Below are positions 1-10,780 of a stretch of 64,000 nt of DNA, in pieces. Below the pieces are notes generated by a model, which was not told where the DNA came from, ran no database searches, and saw only the letters and a list, made by a program, of their open reading frames with translations. The number at the start of each line of letters is the position of its first letter. Position 1 is the stretch's first letter. Made by a program: the position numbers and the translations under genes. The stretch is from Stentor coeruleus (taxonomy: Eukaryota; Ciliophora; Heterotrichea; Heterotrichida; Stentoridae): positions 1 to 64,000 of the forward strand of contig MPUH01000106.1 of assembly GCA_001970955.1 (NCBI GenBank). Reading direction: 5' to 3'.

Positions 1-106
1 ATGATAAGATGGGAAATTATAAGCATTTTGCTTGGTTAGGTTAGATATGGGAAGGGGAATTTAGAGGTTTATGATTGTATTTAAAATTTTATGTGATTTT
101 TAAAAC

Positions 107-664
107 TTAAAGGTTCAACGTAGACAAATGAGAAGCTATCATAGCTTTCTCTGAGAATTTAAGTCTACTACTTTTTTTGGCAAAGTTTACTATAGGTTCT
201 GTTTTTATATAAGGATCTTTTTGGAATTCAGATTTGTTACACCCAATTAACGTACTTGCAGCAGAATGATTACGTTCTTCACTCGATAGTAATGGATCAT
301 AAAAAGGTGAATGTTCCAAGTCGGCTTTGCCTTTATTTTCCTCATTTTCTTTTGCCTCTTTCCCTTTTGCCCCGAAATTTTCAGCTTCCTGAAATTTTTC
401 AAACATTTGTTCTTGATTTTTAAACAATTCCTTAATCTCAGTGATCTGTTCAAGTAAAAAAGATGATACTTTTTCATTAGAACTATTTAAAGAAAGCCAA
501 CTTATTTCAACATCCTCTTTGTTGTGACTTCTTGCAATATCTTCATCATTTTCCGTGTTTTGTTTATCTGAAGAAGTAAGCTCAGCATTTTTTTTTTCTT
601 TGAGTTTCTGCTTTGCCTTGTCTAGTAAAGAAACAAGATGATTTGTGTCAAGGTCTAATGACAT
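107..664 (-). CDS. Unknown charged protein, 185 aa
   Basis: This is an intact ATG-to-stop frame with no intron. The product is hydrophilic and rich in Lys, Glu, Ser and Asn, with probable helical or coiled-coil stretches around residues 12-30 and 65-110. I see no catalytic motif, signal peptide or membrane segment and do not recognise the family. The DNA above its start is G-rich on the plus strand, which matches the composition seen upstream of minus-strand genes elsewhere in the window and supports transcription in this direction. It is divergent from the kinase gene that starts 1.8 kb away. Confidence 0.6.
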   Translation of the reverse strand: MSLDLDTNHLVSLLDKAKQKLKEKKNAELTSSDKQNTENDEDIARSHNKEDVEISWLSLNSSNEKVSSFLLEQITEIKELFKNQEQMFEKFQEAENFGAKGKEAKENEENKGKADLEHSPFYDPLLSSEERNHSAASTLIGCNKSEFQKDPYIKTEPIVNFAKKSSRLKFSEKAMIASHLSTLNL

Positions 665-2426
665 TATGAGATTTAGATTATATTTTAGTAATAAAAGTCC
701 ATGCTAGTAAAAAGTTGGAGAATAAGATATGGGATATTTAGGAAAATTATACAAGTTTATATGTGAAAATTGATTTTGTTTATTAAAATTATGTAATGGG
801 TTGGATATAAGAATTTGATTTAAAGTTTAAAATCTTATTTTTTTAAGGTAGGAAATAAGATTTTTTTAGAGAAATTTAAGTTTTTTTGATGATGATGTTG
901 ATGGATTTTTTATGGGTTATGTGAAGGAAATGTATAAGAAAGGATAAGAATGTTTATATGGAATATGTGGGAATTATTATGGAGATGATTTTTAAGATAT
1001 GAGAAATCTTAATTTTATTATTTTTGGAGTTTTATAAGATGGGGAAAAAGAAGATCTTGCAATATCAATAGTATTTTTTTGGGACTTTTTGTGTATAAAA
1101 TAATTATTTTATGTGAAGTTTTGGTTTAAGAATTGGAATTATTTTGAGAATACTTATGAACAAAGAATGTTTATTCTTTTTATAAAAATTTGGTATCCTG
1201 AAAAATAATAATTATAATCTCCTTGATTTAGACTAAATAAAGACAGAAATGTTCAACTTATACCAAAACCAAAATAATCTTATTAAATCATTCGAATTAT
1301 AGTCATAAAAAAAAAATTCTACTGAAAATTTAATTTGGATTCGTGGATTCAAAGTACAAAAAGTTACTTTTATACCATAAAACCTTATAATAATCATTTT
1401 AAAACATAAATAAACAAAAATTCTCATTATAACTACGCGAAATTATTTTTATTAGACTGTTTATCATAAACTCAGCATTTTTAATAAAAAATTAACATCA
1501 AATACAAAATAAGTTAAAAAAATACAAGATTATGATATAAGAAAAAGTTCATTAAAATTATAAAGTATCAAAATTAGAGTATTATTTATGAAAAGTGGAT
1601 TAATAATTGTGTTTATAATAACTAGTCTTTTGTGAGAAGATAATAAAAGTCATTAAAAATAATTAGAAAGCGGGGAAAGAATTTTGATTTAAAAAATTCA
1701 ATAAATTATTTTAATATTTAAGCTTAGTTATCTTCTGATTTTTAACTTATAAAAATTTTGATTTATGTATGTGCCTGGTTATAAATTAATGCATAAATTT
1801 TTGAATTTTGATAACAAATGCAAGTTTTTATAATTTTGAGCTCTTAGCAATTTTAATATGTTTTAAGAATGCATTCATATACTCTATCTTATTCAGCTCT
1901 AAATTTTATTAAATAATATAGTTTTCTAGCTTAGCCAGTGAAATCAGACAGAATGGAAGACAAATGGAAAGGGGTAATTTTTTAAACAAATCAGCAAAAA
2001 GTTTATTAAAAGAATTCAAACTTTTAGGTGAGCTTCTTGATTATATAGTTTTTATACAGAAACTCTAAAAAACTTAGCATAGGCTTGGTTTATAAAAAAA
2101 TATTTGCTTTGTGTATTTTTTTAGAATAAGGAGGCTAATCTCAATTGCAAAATAGTGGAACTACTTTATTGAGAAGAAAAATAAGTTTGATTTATGATTT
2201 TCGATATATTTCAAAGTTTTTTAATATATATTCAGATTTACCCTTCTCCTTACCACACCATTATCTAAACATAAAACACAATACTTTTTGATATCAAAAT
2301 CTCCTCTACCCCAGTCAAACTTTTGTTATTTTATCTGAAATATAAAATATATCAAATTATATTATCTTCCATATAAACTTGCTAATTAATAGCCATAACA
2401 TCCTAAGGTAATAATTTAAATAAGTG
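665..2426. other. Intergenic region between divergent genes
   Basis: No convincing gene. The left part is G-rich on the plus strand and the right part C-rich, the switch lying near 1.4 kb, as expected between divergent promoters. A stop-free stretch of about 45 codons at roughly 1930-2066 (plus strand) reads like protein, but it has no start and stops follow quickly. It may be a relic or chance. Confidence 0.5.
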
Positions 2427-3680
2427 ATGTCATCTATATTCGAATCAATAGACTCAGAATCCAACCCTTCAGGCACATTTTGGACCATCCCAGACCAGAC
2501 AAACACCAAAGAAATATGCGAAAAAATCATTCTCCAAGGTCTGCTTAAAATCCCAGCTTCAGATACAAAGCTCAAGGAAAGGCCATTCATTCTAACATCT
2601 TCCAAGCTTATTTACATGAAAAAATCATCAAAGCAATCCAAACTCGAGTCAAGAATCCAATGGAAAAAAGTTGAGCCTTTTACAGAAGAGTGCATTTCTG
2701 ATCAAAGATTTGGGTTTCGGTTAGGTCATAAAGCAATTTACCAAGACTTCTATACAAACAATTCTACTGAATTAGATCTTTGGCTTGATAATTTAAGTAA
2801 AGTTGCAATAATGTCTGATCTTGAAGAAGACTATGCAATAATAAAAGAAATCGGTAAAGGAAATTATGCTCAAGTATTCCTTGCACAAGATTTAGGTACA
2901 CATTTACCATTTGCCATTAAAACTATATCAAAAGACTTACTTTTAAATACACCTCGAGGTGTATCTTCTGTTATAGGTGAGGTCAATATTATGCGGAAAA
3001 TTTCTCACTCTGGACTGGTTCAACTTTATAAAGTATATGAAACTGAGTCTAATATAAGCTTAGTTTTAGATTATATACCAGGAGGAGATTTTTTCCAAAG
3101 ATTACAAAAAAGAGACTGTTTTCCTGAGTTCCTAGCAGCGAAATTCATGGTCAACATGCTTGAAACTCTTCGTTATTTACATGAAAATCATATAATCCAT
3201 AGGGATTTAAAACCTGAAAACCTTTTAATGACAAGAGTTGATAGCGATATTGACTTTAAAATATGCGATTTTGGACTTTCTTGTTTAACTAATGATGAAC
3301 AAGTCTTAAGATGTGGCTCTCCAGGATATGTAGCTCCTGAAATCTTATATAGAAAACCATATACAAATAAAGTTGATATTTTTGGCGCTGGGGTCATTAT
3401 GTATATTATTTTATGTGGAAGTTCACCTTTTCATGGAAAAGATTCTGGGGATATACTTTTAAAGAATAAACAATGCAAAATCATGTTTGGGGAAAGACAT
3501 TGGAAAAAAATATCAGCCAATGGGATTGATTTGGTTACAAGGTTGATGAATCCAGATCCTAATCAAAGGTTAACTGCTGATGAAGCGTTAAGGCATCCTT
3601 GGTTTAGTGATTATGGAACAAAAAGATCGGTTAGATTGACCACACCAGTCACTGTAGGTATAGTTCAAGAAGTTGTATGA
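2427..3680 (+). CDS. PH-domain/CAMK-type Ser/Thr protein kinase, copy A
   Basis: The product is 417 aa from the first ATG; a GTG one codon earlier is not a credible eukaryotic start. Residues about 30-130 look like a PH domain ending in a WLDNLSK helix. A complete kinase domain follows at about 138-395: glycine loop GKGNYAQV, FAIK lysine, HRDLKPEN catalytic loop, DFG, and APE in GYVAPEIL. The domain resembles the CaMK/phosphorylase-kinase group. It should phosphorylate Ser/Thr, and the PH domain could target it to membrane lipid. A close paralogue lies 1 kb downstream on the same strand, so the pair arose by tandem duplication. It ends in TGA, one of the cases showing that TGA is a stop here. 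Substrates cannot be inferred. Confidence 0.9.
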   Translation: MSSIFESIDSESNPSGTFWTIPDQTNTKEICEKIILQGLLKIPASDTKLKERPFILTSSKLIYMKKSSKQSKLESRIQWKKVEPFTEECISDQRFGFRLGHKAIYQDFYTNNSTELDLWLDNLSKVAIMSDLEEDYAIIKEIGKGNYAQVFLAQDLGTHLPFAIKTISKDLLLNTPRGVSSVIGEVNIMRKISHSGLVQLYKVYETESNISLVLDYIPGGDFFQRLQKRDCFPEFLAAKFMVNMLETLRYLHENHIIHRDLKPENLLMTRVDSDIDFKICDFGLSCLTNDEQVLRCGSPGYVAPEILYRKPYTNKVDIFGAGVIMYIILCGSSPFHGKDSGDILLKNKQCKIMFGERHWKKISANGIDLVTRLMNPDPNQRLTADEALRHPWFSDYGTKRSVRLTTPVTVGIVQEVV

Positions 3681-4675
3681 AGCGTATTGCTAAGTTAATT
3701 TAATGTTATTTAGATAGAATATTAATGAAAATAAGCTTGTCTTTGAACTGATAATTGAAGAAGTGCTGATGATTAGGGAAGAGGATTAAAGCTGGGAATG
3801 AGGTTGTTGAAACGATAGAAAATAAAAATGGATATATAGCAAGTATGACTAAAAACTATAAGAGGAATTGTGATTTTGTTGAAACGATAGAAAATAAAAA
3901 TGGATATATAGCAAGTATGACTAAAAACTATAAGAGGAATTGTGATTGGTTTCGCTTTATAGATTGAAGTTATGGTTAAAGGTATGATTTTTTTTTGGTT
4001 TTCAGCTTTTTTGGGGTTTTATCAGGAAAGAAATTGTATTATGATGATAAATAAAGTAATTTTTTTTTTTGTATTGAATTTGAGTGTGAGGTTGGATTTG
4101 AGATAGAGAAGAAGTTTGAGATTTAAGGACAATAATCGGTATTTTTTATAAGAAAGAAATGAGAAAATAGATTTGGTATGAAGATAATAGGAAATATAGT
4201 CTTTTAATTGTAGGAAAAAGATGTTTGTATTGAGAAGGTACTAGAATATGATTATGCATATGTAAAAATTTTGAAAAAAATTAAAAGAATTTTCGATAAG
4301 GTTCCATACAAATTTTAGAAAGTTTATGTTTAAATCATTTTTTCTAAGGTTCAAGTAATAATAATATAAAATTAGGATGTAATCAAGATGGTGGAGATAA
4401 AGAAAGAGCTGCCTTGGCTTTGTAGCAATAGCATATCATCTTCATTATTCAAATAACTCTACACAAATAGCATCCTTATAATTTTTCCTTATTATCTTAA
4501 CCATATTAACATATCAATTCTATCTTAAATCATATCTTCTCATTTAATACTCCACTATTACAATCTTCATCTAACTTTTACTTAAAATGTTCTATCTAAT
4601 CTTATATAATCAGAATATGATTTATATTAACTTCTTTACTTTTGCCATGATTTTATAAGATATATATACTACAAT
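3681..4675. other. Intergenic region between the two kinase paralogues
   Basis: No gene seen. The DNA is G-rich downstream of copy A and becomes C-rich near 4.4 kb upstream of copy B. It contains one tandem duplication, listed separately. Confidence 0.6.
3804..3947. repeat. Two-copy tandem repeat, 72-bp unit
   Basis: Two adjacent copies that look identical, beginning ttgttgaaacgatag and ending gaattgtgatt. The copies abut without an N. It could be a genuine duplication or an assembly duplication like those around the Ns. Confidence 0.85.
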
Positions 4676-6272
4676 ATGTCTTTGATATTCGAGAAACTAG
4701 ATAGAGAAACTAGTGAAAATGTTAGTTTTTGGCTTCCATTAGATGTTTTAGTAAAGCGTGATATTGGGCACAACAAAATTTATTTAGCTGAACTGCATAT
4801 TTTAACTGAAACCAAGAGGGTTAAAACAAGGAATTTTATATTAACAAAAACCCGGCTTTATATGTGCAAGAAGGAAAGTGAAATCCCGAAAGCTATGACT
4901 GTGATTACTTGGAAAAAACTTGAACCTTTTGAGGAAAATCAGCAAATTGAGAAAAAATATGGGTTCAGATTGGGCTACCGACCTATTTTCCAAGATTTTT
5001 ATGCTAGCACGGAGATTGGGTTAGATGAATGGATAAGCAACCTAAGCCGGCTGACTATAATGGGAGAATTAGAGTATGATTATGCTATAATTAAGGAAAT
5101 AGGTAAAGGAAACTTTGCAACTGTGTACTTGGCTGAAGAAACTGAAAGTCATGCGCAATTTGCAATAAAATTTATTGATAAAGAATATATGAGCCATTGT
5201 CCAGGTGGTGTAAATGCAATTTTAAATGAAGTGGTCATAATGAAAAAAATAAATCACCCTTACATTCTAAATCTCCATAGAGTATATGAGGATAAACATT
5301 TTATATATCTAGTCTTGGAGTATATAAAAGGTGGAGATTTGTTTCACAGACTACAAAAAAAGGGGAAATTTACTGAAAGCACAGCAGCAAGATTTATAAT
5401 CAACCTTTTAGAATCTTTAAAATACTTACATGCTTTACATATTGTTCATAGAGATTTGAAGCCTGAGAATCTAATAATGACATCAAATGATAATGATATA
5501 AACTTTAAAGTTTGTGATTTCGGATTGGCTTATATGTCTAGTTCTAACCAAAATCTTAGATGTGGTTCACCTGGATATGCAGCCCCTGAGATACTTCAGA
5601 AAAAAACATATAACCAAAAAGTAGACATTTTTAGCGACGGGATTCTTTTGTATATTATTTTATCAGGCAGGTCTCCATTTCGAGGGCTGACTGTTAATGA
5701 AATTCTGAAACAAAATAGTATTTGCAGAATAACCTTTCATGATAAGATCTGGNCCGGGATTCTTTTGTATATTATTTTATCAGGCAGGTCTCCATTTCGA
5801 GGGCAGACTGTTAATGAAATTCTGAAACAAAATAGTATTTGCAGAATAACCTTTCATGATAAGATCTGGGACAGTATTTCACAAAAAGGAAAAAACATGA
5901 TTTTATCTCTNGGACAGTATTTCACAAAAAGGAAAAAACATGATTTTATCTCTAACAAACCCCAATCCAACTCTACGACTTTCTGCTGAACAAGCCTTAA
6001 GACACCCTTGGCTAAAAGTTTCAAATCTTCTAAAACTTGGTAAAGAGTTGCTACCTCAAACAGCTTGCGATCAATCAGATCAATGCAACATTTCATGTAT
6101 ATCCTTTGGAGACATAAACCTATCAAATTCCCAAAAAAATCTTAAATACCTTAAAAGTATACATCCAAAATTAATCCAAGACGAAGAAAAACCTAACCCT
6201 GATGAAAAATACAAAATCATTGACCTCATCAGCCCTGAAAGTCAAAACAATGTAAATAATAACAACTCATAA
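4676..6272 (+). CDS. PH-domain/CAMK-type Ser/Thr protein kinase, copy B (assembly-damaged)
   Basis: This is a paralogue of the preceding kinase with the same order: a PH-like region at about residues 30-130, then a kinase with GKGNFATV, FAIK, HRDLKPEN, DFGLA and GYAAPEIL. Two single-N positions (5753 and 5911), each flanked by direct repeats, interrupt the C-lobe. Removing one copy of each repeat gives 1437 coding bases, an uninterrupted 478-aa protein ending at TAA 6270-6272. The tail after the kinase is about 80 aa longer than in copy A and rich in Asn, Ser and Lys. The defect is therefore best read as an assembly artefact, not a pseudogene. The gene ends about 100 bp before the kinesin start. 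Confidence 0.88.
5638..5953. repeat. Direct repeats flanking Ns at 5753 and 5911
   Basis: A 115-bp segment (5638-5752) recurs at 5755-5869 with one visible mismatch (ctgact versus cagact). A 42-bp segment (5869-5910) recurs at 5912-5953. Each pair is separated by an N, which suggests unmerged contig or allele overlaps. Confidence 0.85.
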
Positions 6273-6378
6273 TAACTCTTTTAATATTTTTCCTATATCC
6301 TAATCTTCAATCCTCCAATTTTCCCACACATTTCGTCTTACAAAATTCCATATTTATTTGGCGCTGTTTATAATTCAA

Positions 6379-9300
6379 ATGGGAGATCAAAAAGACAATG
6401 TTAAAGTAGCAATCAGAGTAAGACCCTTAAACGACCGCGAGCGTCAAGAAAGTGCGAAAATTATCGTGACAATCCCAGAACCAAATAAAAGTGTGGCAAT
6501 TGATATAAAATCAGAACAAAAATGCTTCACATTTGACTATGTAGCATCTGAAGAAATAGACCAAGGGGAAATATTTGATAAAGTAGGTAGACCAATAGCA
6601 GATTCTTGCCTTTCAGGTTATAATGGGACAATATTTGCATATGGGCAAACTGGAGCGGGAAAAACATTTACAATCCTTGGGCCTACTATTGACAGTGCAG
6701 AAGATTTTAAATTTTCATCAGAAAACTCAAAAAGAGGTTTACTACCAAGATGTTTTGAGTATATTTTTTCTAAAATCATGAGAGAAATGCTTGGAGATGA
6801 GACTGAGTTTTTAGTAAAATGCTCGTATTTAGAAATATATCAAGAACAAATAAATGACCTTCTTGATCCTAATCCTCAGAATTTACAATTAAGAGAGGAT
6901 ATGAAAAGAGGAGTTTATGTTGAAGGGCTTATAGAAGAAACTGTGACTAATGCTTTAGAAACTTATAATTTATTGAAAATTGGGACTTTAAATAGACATG
7001 TTGGGTCTACTTCTATGAATAAAGAAAGCTCAAGGTCACATTCGGTTTTCACTTTGGTTATTGAAAGTAAAACTTATAAGGAAGGACTAAATAACTATAA
7101 AACCAGTCATTTTCATTTAATTGATCTTGCAGGAAGTGAAAGGCAAAAAGCTACAGACTGTGCTGGGGAAAGGCTTAAAGAAGCTGGGATGATTAATAAA
7201 TCCTTGTCTGCGCTTGGGAATGTTATAAATTCTTTAGTAGATATTTCTGAAGGTAAATCAAGACATGTGCATTATAGAGATTCAAAGCTTACATTTTTAT
7301 TAAAAGATTCACTTGGAGGGAATTCAAAAACTTTTTTAGTCGCTAATATCAGTCCTGCATTTTCTGCAGCATATGAGACACTTTCTACATTGAAATTTGC
7401 CCAAAGAGCTAAGCAAATTAAAAACGTGGCAGTGATAAATGAAGAAACATCAGGTGCTGTAGCTTTACTAAGATTTGAAATAAAAAGATTAAAAGAAGAA
7501 CTTTTATTATGTAAAGATAATACAACTTGTGGTCGTTGTGGAGGACTATCATTAACTGAAGATTTAAATGAAAATATTTACTCAATACTTGATAAAACTT
7601 TAAAGCAGAAAAAAGGAGATAGTGATATTTATAATAATCAAATCAATGAAAAAAACTCTTTGATAGGGAATTTAAATAACACAATAGAAAGACTTGAAAG
7701 GAAGATAAACCATAGTAAAATGATTTTAAAGTTTAGGGATGCGACTATTTCTAGATATCAGACAAATAATCCTAATAAAGATAAAGATATTGAGGAGTTA
7801 AGTAAGGAAATAGAAGTTTTAAGGGAAGAAGTGGAAAACAATCCAAATCTAGCGAGATTGTATGTGGAAAATGAGAAACTTCGAGGGGAGATTAGTGAGA
7901 AATTGATAGAAAGCGAGAATAAATCAAGAATTGCTGAATTAGAAGAAATTTCTAGTAAACTAGCTGAGGAGTTGAAAAATGCTGTGGAAGTTAAAGAGGA
8001 AATAATGAAGAAATATGAAGAAAGCAAAGAAACTATACTGAAATATGAAGAAAATATAAAAAATACTACAGAAAATATAATTCCAGTATATGAAATCTTA
8101 GATAGCACAAAGGAAATCACTGGTACAAGCGTAGAAGACCAGGACAAAATCCTATCCCTAGAGATGAAAATTCAAAAACTGCAAATCAAAAATTCTGAAC
8201 TCCAAGAAAAATGCCAAAAAAAATCATTATACAAAGACAAATACAAAAAATACATAAACGAACAAAGAGAATATACTGAAAAATACGAGGAAATAAACAA
8301 AAAATCTAAAGAACTCAATGAAGAAAACCTGAAACTTCAAGATGAAAAACAAAAACTGAATGAAAAAGTGCAAAAACTTATACAAGAAAAACAAGAACTT
8401 AATGATGAGCTAATTAAATCACAAGAAGTGTGGGAGACTAAAAATAACCTTGAAAAATCATTGAAAGAATATGAGATACTTGAAATAGCTCGCGATAAGG
8501 AAAACTTAGACAATCTTTCTAAAGAAAACACGTCGCTTAAAATGCAATTGAAAAAAACTGAAAACGAAATGGGGATAACAAAAAGTGAACTTTCTACTCA
8601 GATTGAGAAGTTCTCAACAATAAACAGCCGCCTAAATTGTTTGCAGATCAGTTACCAAAACCTTGAATCAAAGCACCAGTCATTAGAAAAAGAGAATAAT
8701 TCACTTAAAAACCTTCTTTCAGACCATGACTCTCTCCTTGAATCTCTAAAAAGTACATCAGAGTCTTTATCCAACACCCAAACTACCTGTTACCACCTTT
8801 CTGAAGAACTAGCCGAACAAAAATCTTCAAATGAAACACTTCTTCAAGCCCATAATCTTAGTAAATTCACAATTGACGACCTAACCATAACAATAACAAA
8901 ACTCACTCAAGAGTCACAATTCCAAAAAAAGTCCTCAGAAACCCTTCTCAAAACCTTAGAATCAACACAATCTGAACTTCTTCATGCAAAAAATATCAAT
9001 AAAGAATGCCAATCTTTTAAACAAATCAATGAAGATCTAAACAAAAAATTAGAATCTTCTTTAAAACAACAACAATCCTTGGAAAATACCATTAACACTT
9101 TACGCAATGAAATCTCTAAAGCGAAAACAGATAAAGAAACATTAATATTTGACACGAAAATCCAACAAAATCATTTAGAACAAGAAATCTTTGAACTACA
9201 AGAAAATAAATTATTGGTAAATGAATTACAAACTAGATGTCAAGGTTTACAAGATGAACTTAATGATACAAAATCTTCACTTGAGAACTTCCAAGAACTC

Positions 9301-10248
9301 AACCTAAACTTAACTCAAAAAAATGCTGAACTTTCTAATTCTTTAGGAAAAATGCACTCATCTCATGTTCCGATATATATAGTAGATCAATTAAGACAAG
9401 AGCTTAAAGATGTTCAAGAACAGAATATCTCTTTAAAAGAAGAAAATAAAAAGAAACTCGAAATCCTGAAGTCGATAAAGTCAAGTATCACATCAACAAA
9501 AAACGAAATTTCTATGTGGAAAAAAAGCATCGACGAAAAAAACGCTGTAATCCTAGAGCTCCGTAATGAGATCAGAAGGCTTAAAGATAACGAATCCGAA
9601 GGGTCTGAAGCGAAATTCCTTCGCACTGCTTTAGAAGAAAAGGAACTTGAACTTAAAGAACTTAAAGAAAAAGGTCAAGAATACTACTCACAAGCTGATG
9701 AAGCCTTAGAAAACATGAGAAGAAAATGTTTAAGCCTACAAAACGAAGCTAATTCCTTAAGAGAAGAACTTAGAACATGTTTAATAACAGGAACAGAAAA
9801 ACATAAAAATCCAATACAACATAATTCTGATGAAATCACATTAAGAAGAGAAGACTTTTTAACAATGAAAACTGTAAACAATAAACTTACAGATGAACTA
9901 AAAGTAAATGTTGAGTTTATCGAAGCTTTAAAAAAACAAAACACAGAACTAGGGAAAAAAGCTCTTGAAGAAGGGCAAAAAAGACAACAACTTGAAGATG
10001 AAGTTGGAAACTTGACAAATGGTTTAGCTAAAATCACAAATTATGTATTTAGTTTACCTAGAGTTCGATGTAATCCAGAAGAAAACTCAATAGTTGATAG
10101 CACAATAAAAGCTATTGGGCATATATACAAAGGTGGCCATAAAAAAGTTCTTTCAGACTCAGAAAATTATCAAGAAAATCTTAAACTTCCTAAACACCCA
10201 AGGACAAAAGATATGATAAAATACAAGAAATCTAAGATTAATAATTAA
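6379..10248 (+). CDS. Kinesin motor protein, kinesin-12/KIF15-like
   Basis: The product is 1289 aa from the ATG of MGDQKDN. The motor domain covers about residues 8-350 with the P-loop GQTGAGKT near 89, switch I NKESSRSH near 214 and switch II DLAGSER near 249. After the motor comes an EIKRLKEEL neck-type segment and a short CGRCGG motif, then some 850 residues of nearly continuous coiled coil, and a basic tail. An N-terminal motor implies plus-end-directed movement on microtubules. The neck and long stalk resemble KIF15/kinesin-12, which acts in spindle or microtubule bundling; the subfamily is my judgement. There are no introns. I rejected the upstream TTG as start because no ATG precedes it in frame. 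Confidence 0.95.
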   Translation: MGDQKDNVKVAIRVRPLNDRERQESAKIIVTIPEPNKSVAIDIKSEQKCFTFDYVASEEIDQGEIFDKVGRPIADSCLSGYNGTIFAYGQTGAGKTFTILGPTIDSAEDFKFSSENSKRGLLPRCFEYIFSKIMREMLGDETEFLVKCSYLEIYQEQINDLLDPNPQNLQLREDMKRGVYVEGLIEETVTNALETYNLLKIGTLNRHVGSTSMNKESSRSHSVFTLVIESKTYKEGLNNYKTSHFHLIDLAGSERQKATDCAGERLKEAGMINKSLSALGNVINSLVDISEGKSRHVHYRDSKLTFLLKDSLGGNSKTFLVANISPAFSAAYETLSTLKFAQRAKQIKNVAVINEETSGAVALLRFEIKRLKEELLLCKDNTTCGRCGGLSLTEDLNENIYSILDKTLKQKKGDSDIYNNQINEKNSLIGNLNNTIERLERKINHSKMILKFRDATISRYQTNNPNKDKDIEELSKEIEVLREEVENNPNLARLYVENEKLRGEISEKLIESENKSRIAELEEISSKLAEELKNAVEVKEEIMKKYEESKETILKYEENIKNTTENIIPVYEILDSTKEITGTSVEDQDKILSLEMKIQKLQIKNSELQEKCQKKSLYKDKYKKYINEQREYTEKYEEINKKSKELNEENLKLQDEKQKLNEKVQKLIQEKQELNDELIKSQEVWETKNNLEKSLKEYEILEIARDKENLDNLSKENTSLKMQLKKTENEMGITKSELSTQIEKFSTINSRLNCLQISYQNLESKHQSLEKENNSLKNLLSDHDSLLESLKSTSESLSNTQTTCYHLSEELAEQKSSNETLLQAHNLSKFTIDDLTITITKLTQESQFQKKSSETLLKTLESTQSELLHAKNINKECQSFKQINEDLNKKLESSLKQQQSLENTINTLRNEISKAKTDKETLIFDTKIQQNHLEQEIFELQENKLLVNELQTRCQGLQDELNDTKSSLENFQELNLNLTQKNAELSNSLGKMHSSHVPIYIVDQLRQELKDVQEQNISLKEENKKKLEILKSIKSSITSTKNEISMWKKSIDEKNAVILELRNEIRRLKDNESEGSEAKFLRTALEEKELELKELKEKGQEYYSQADEALENMRRKCLSLQNEANSLREELRTCLITGTEKHKNPIQHNSDEITLRREDFLTMKTVNNKLTDELKVNVEFIEALKKQNTELGKKALEEGQKRQQLEDEVGNLTNGLAKITNYVFSLPRVRCNPEENSIVDSTIKAIGHIYKGGHKKVLSDSENYQENLKLPKHPRTKDMIKYKKSKINN

Positions 10249-10780
10249 AATAACATTTTATAAAGGGAAAATATATATAAAAATACTTTTTTGCGAATAC
10301 TTGGATTGTCAATGAAGGTTTTGTGTATGCTTAGATGATAGTTTATAATTTATATTGTTGGAAAAGATTCTCATGAGTTTTTTGGGATTAAAAATGTGAA
10401 TAGAGAGAATAATTTTTTTTTTTTAGTACTTGGATATAAGTATTACTTACCCTTTTACCCAAATTCTTAATGAGGAATATGAAAATAGTGATTTATGTAT
10501 TATTTACTGTTTGAAAAGATTACATGATGAAAAATTATAATAGGTTTTTATGATCTTTTCCATATAAATCCACCTGAAAATTGTATAATTTTATTTGAAA
10601 AAATCTTCAAAAACCCATTAATTCAATTGTAAAATTCAAATTTTTAACCATTTGTTATTAGAATGATTCCACATTGAGCTTTTTTCCTTATACCTTATAA
10701 TATTTTTAGATTAAAAAATATTTTTCTCATACAAAAATCCTAAGCATCCAAAGTTTATAACTGTGGTGTTTTATAGTAAA
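10249..10780. other. Intergenic, nothing recognised
   Basis: AT-rich DNA between two plus-strand genes. It is G-leaning at first and C-leaning near the next start. No gene or RNA recognised. Confidence 0.5.

Noticed and set aside
1233-1427. 64-aa minus-strand frame rich in Phe/Ile
   Set aside because: Low-complexity AT-rich translation with no domain; composition matches intergenic DNA.
4676-6272. PH-kinase B as a true pseudogene
   Set aside because: All breaks coincide with N-flanked duplications and vanish when one copy is removed.
6586-6601. 16-nt GT...AG intron-like sequence in the kinesin motor
   Set aside because: The encoded VGRPIADS aligns with the conserved kinesin segment before the P-loop, so it is exon.
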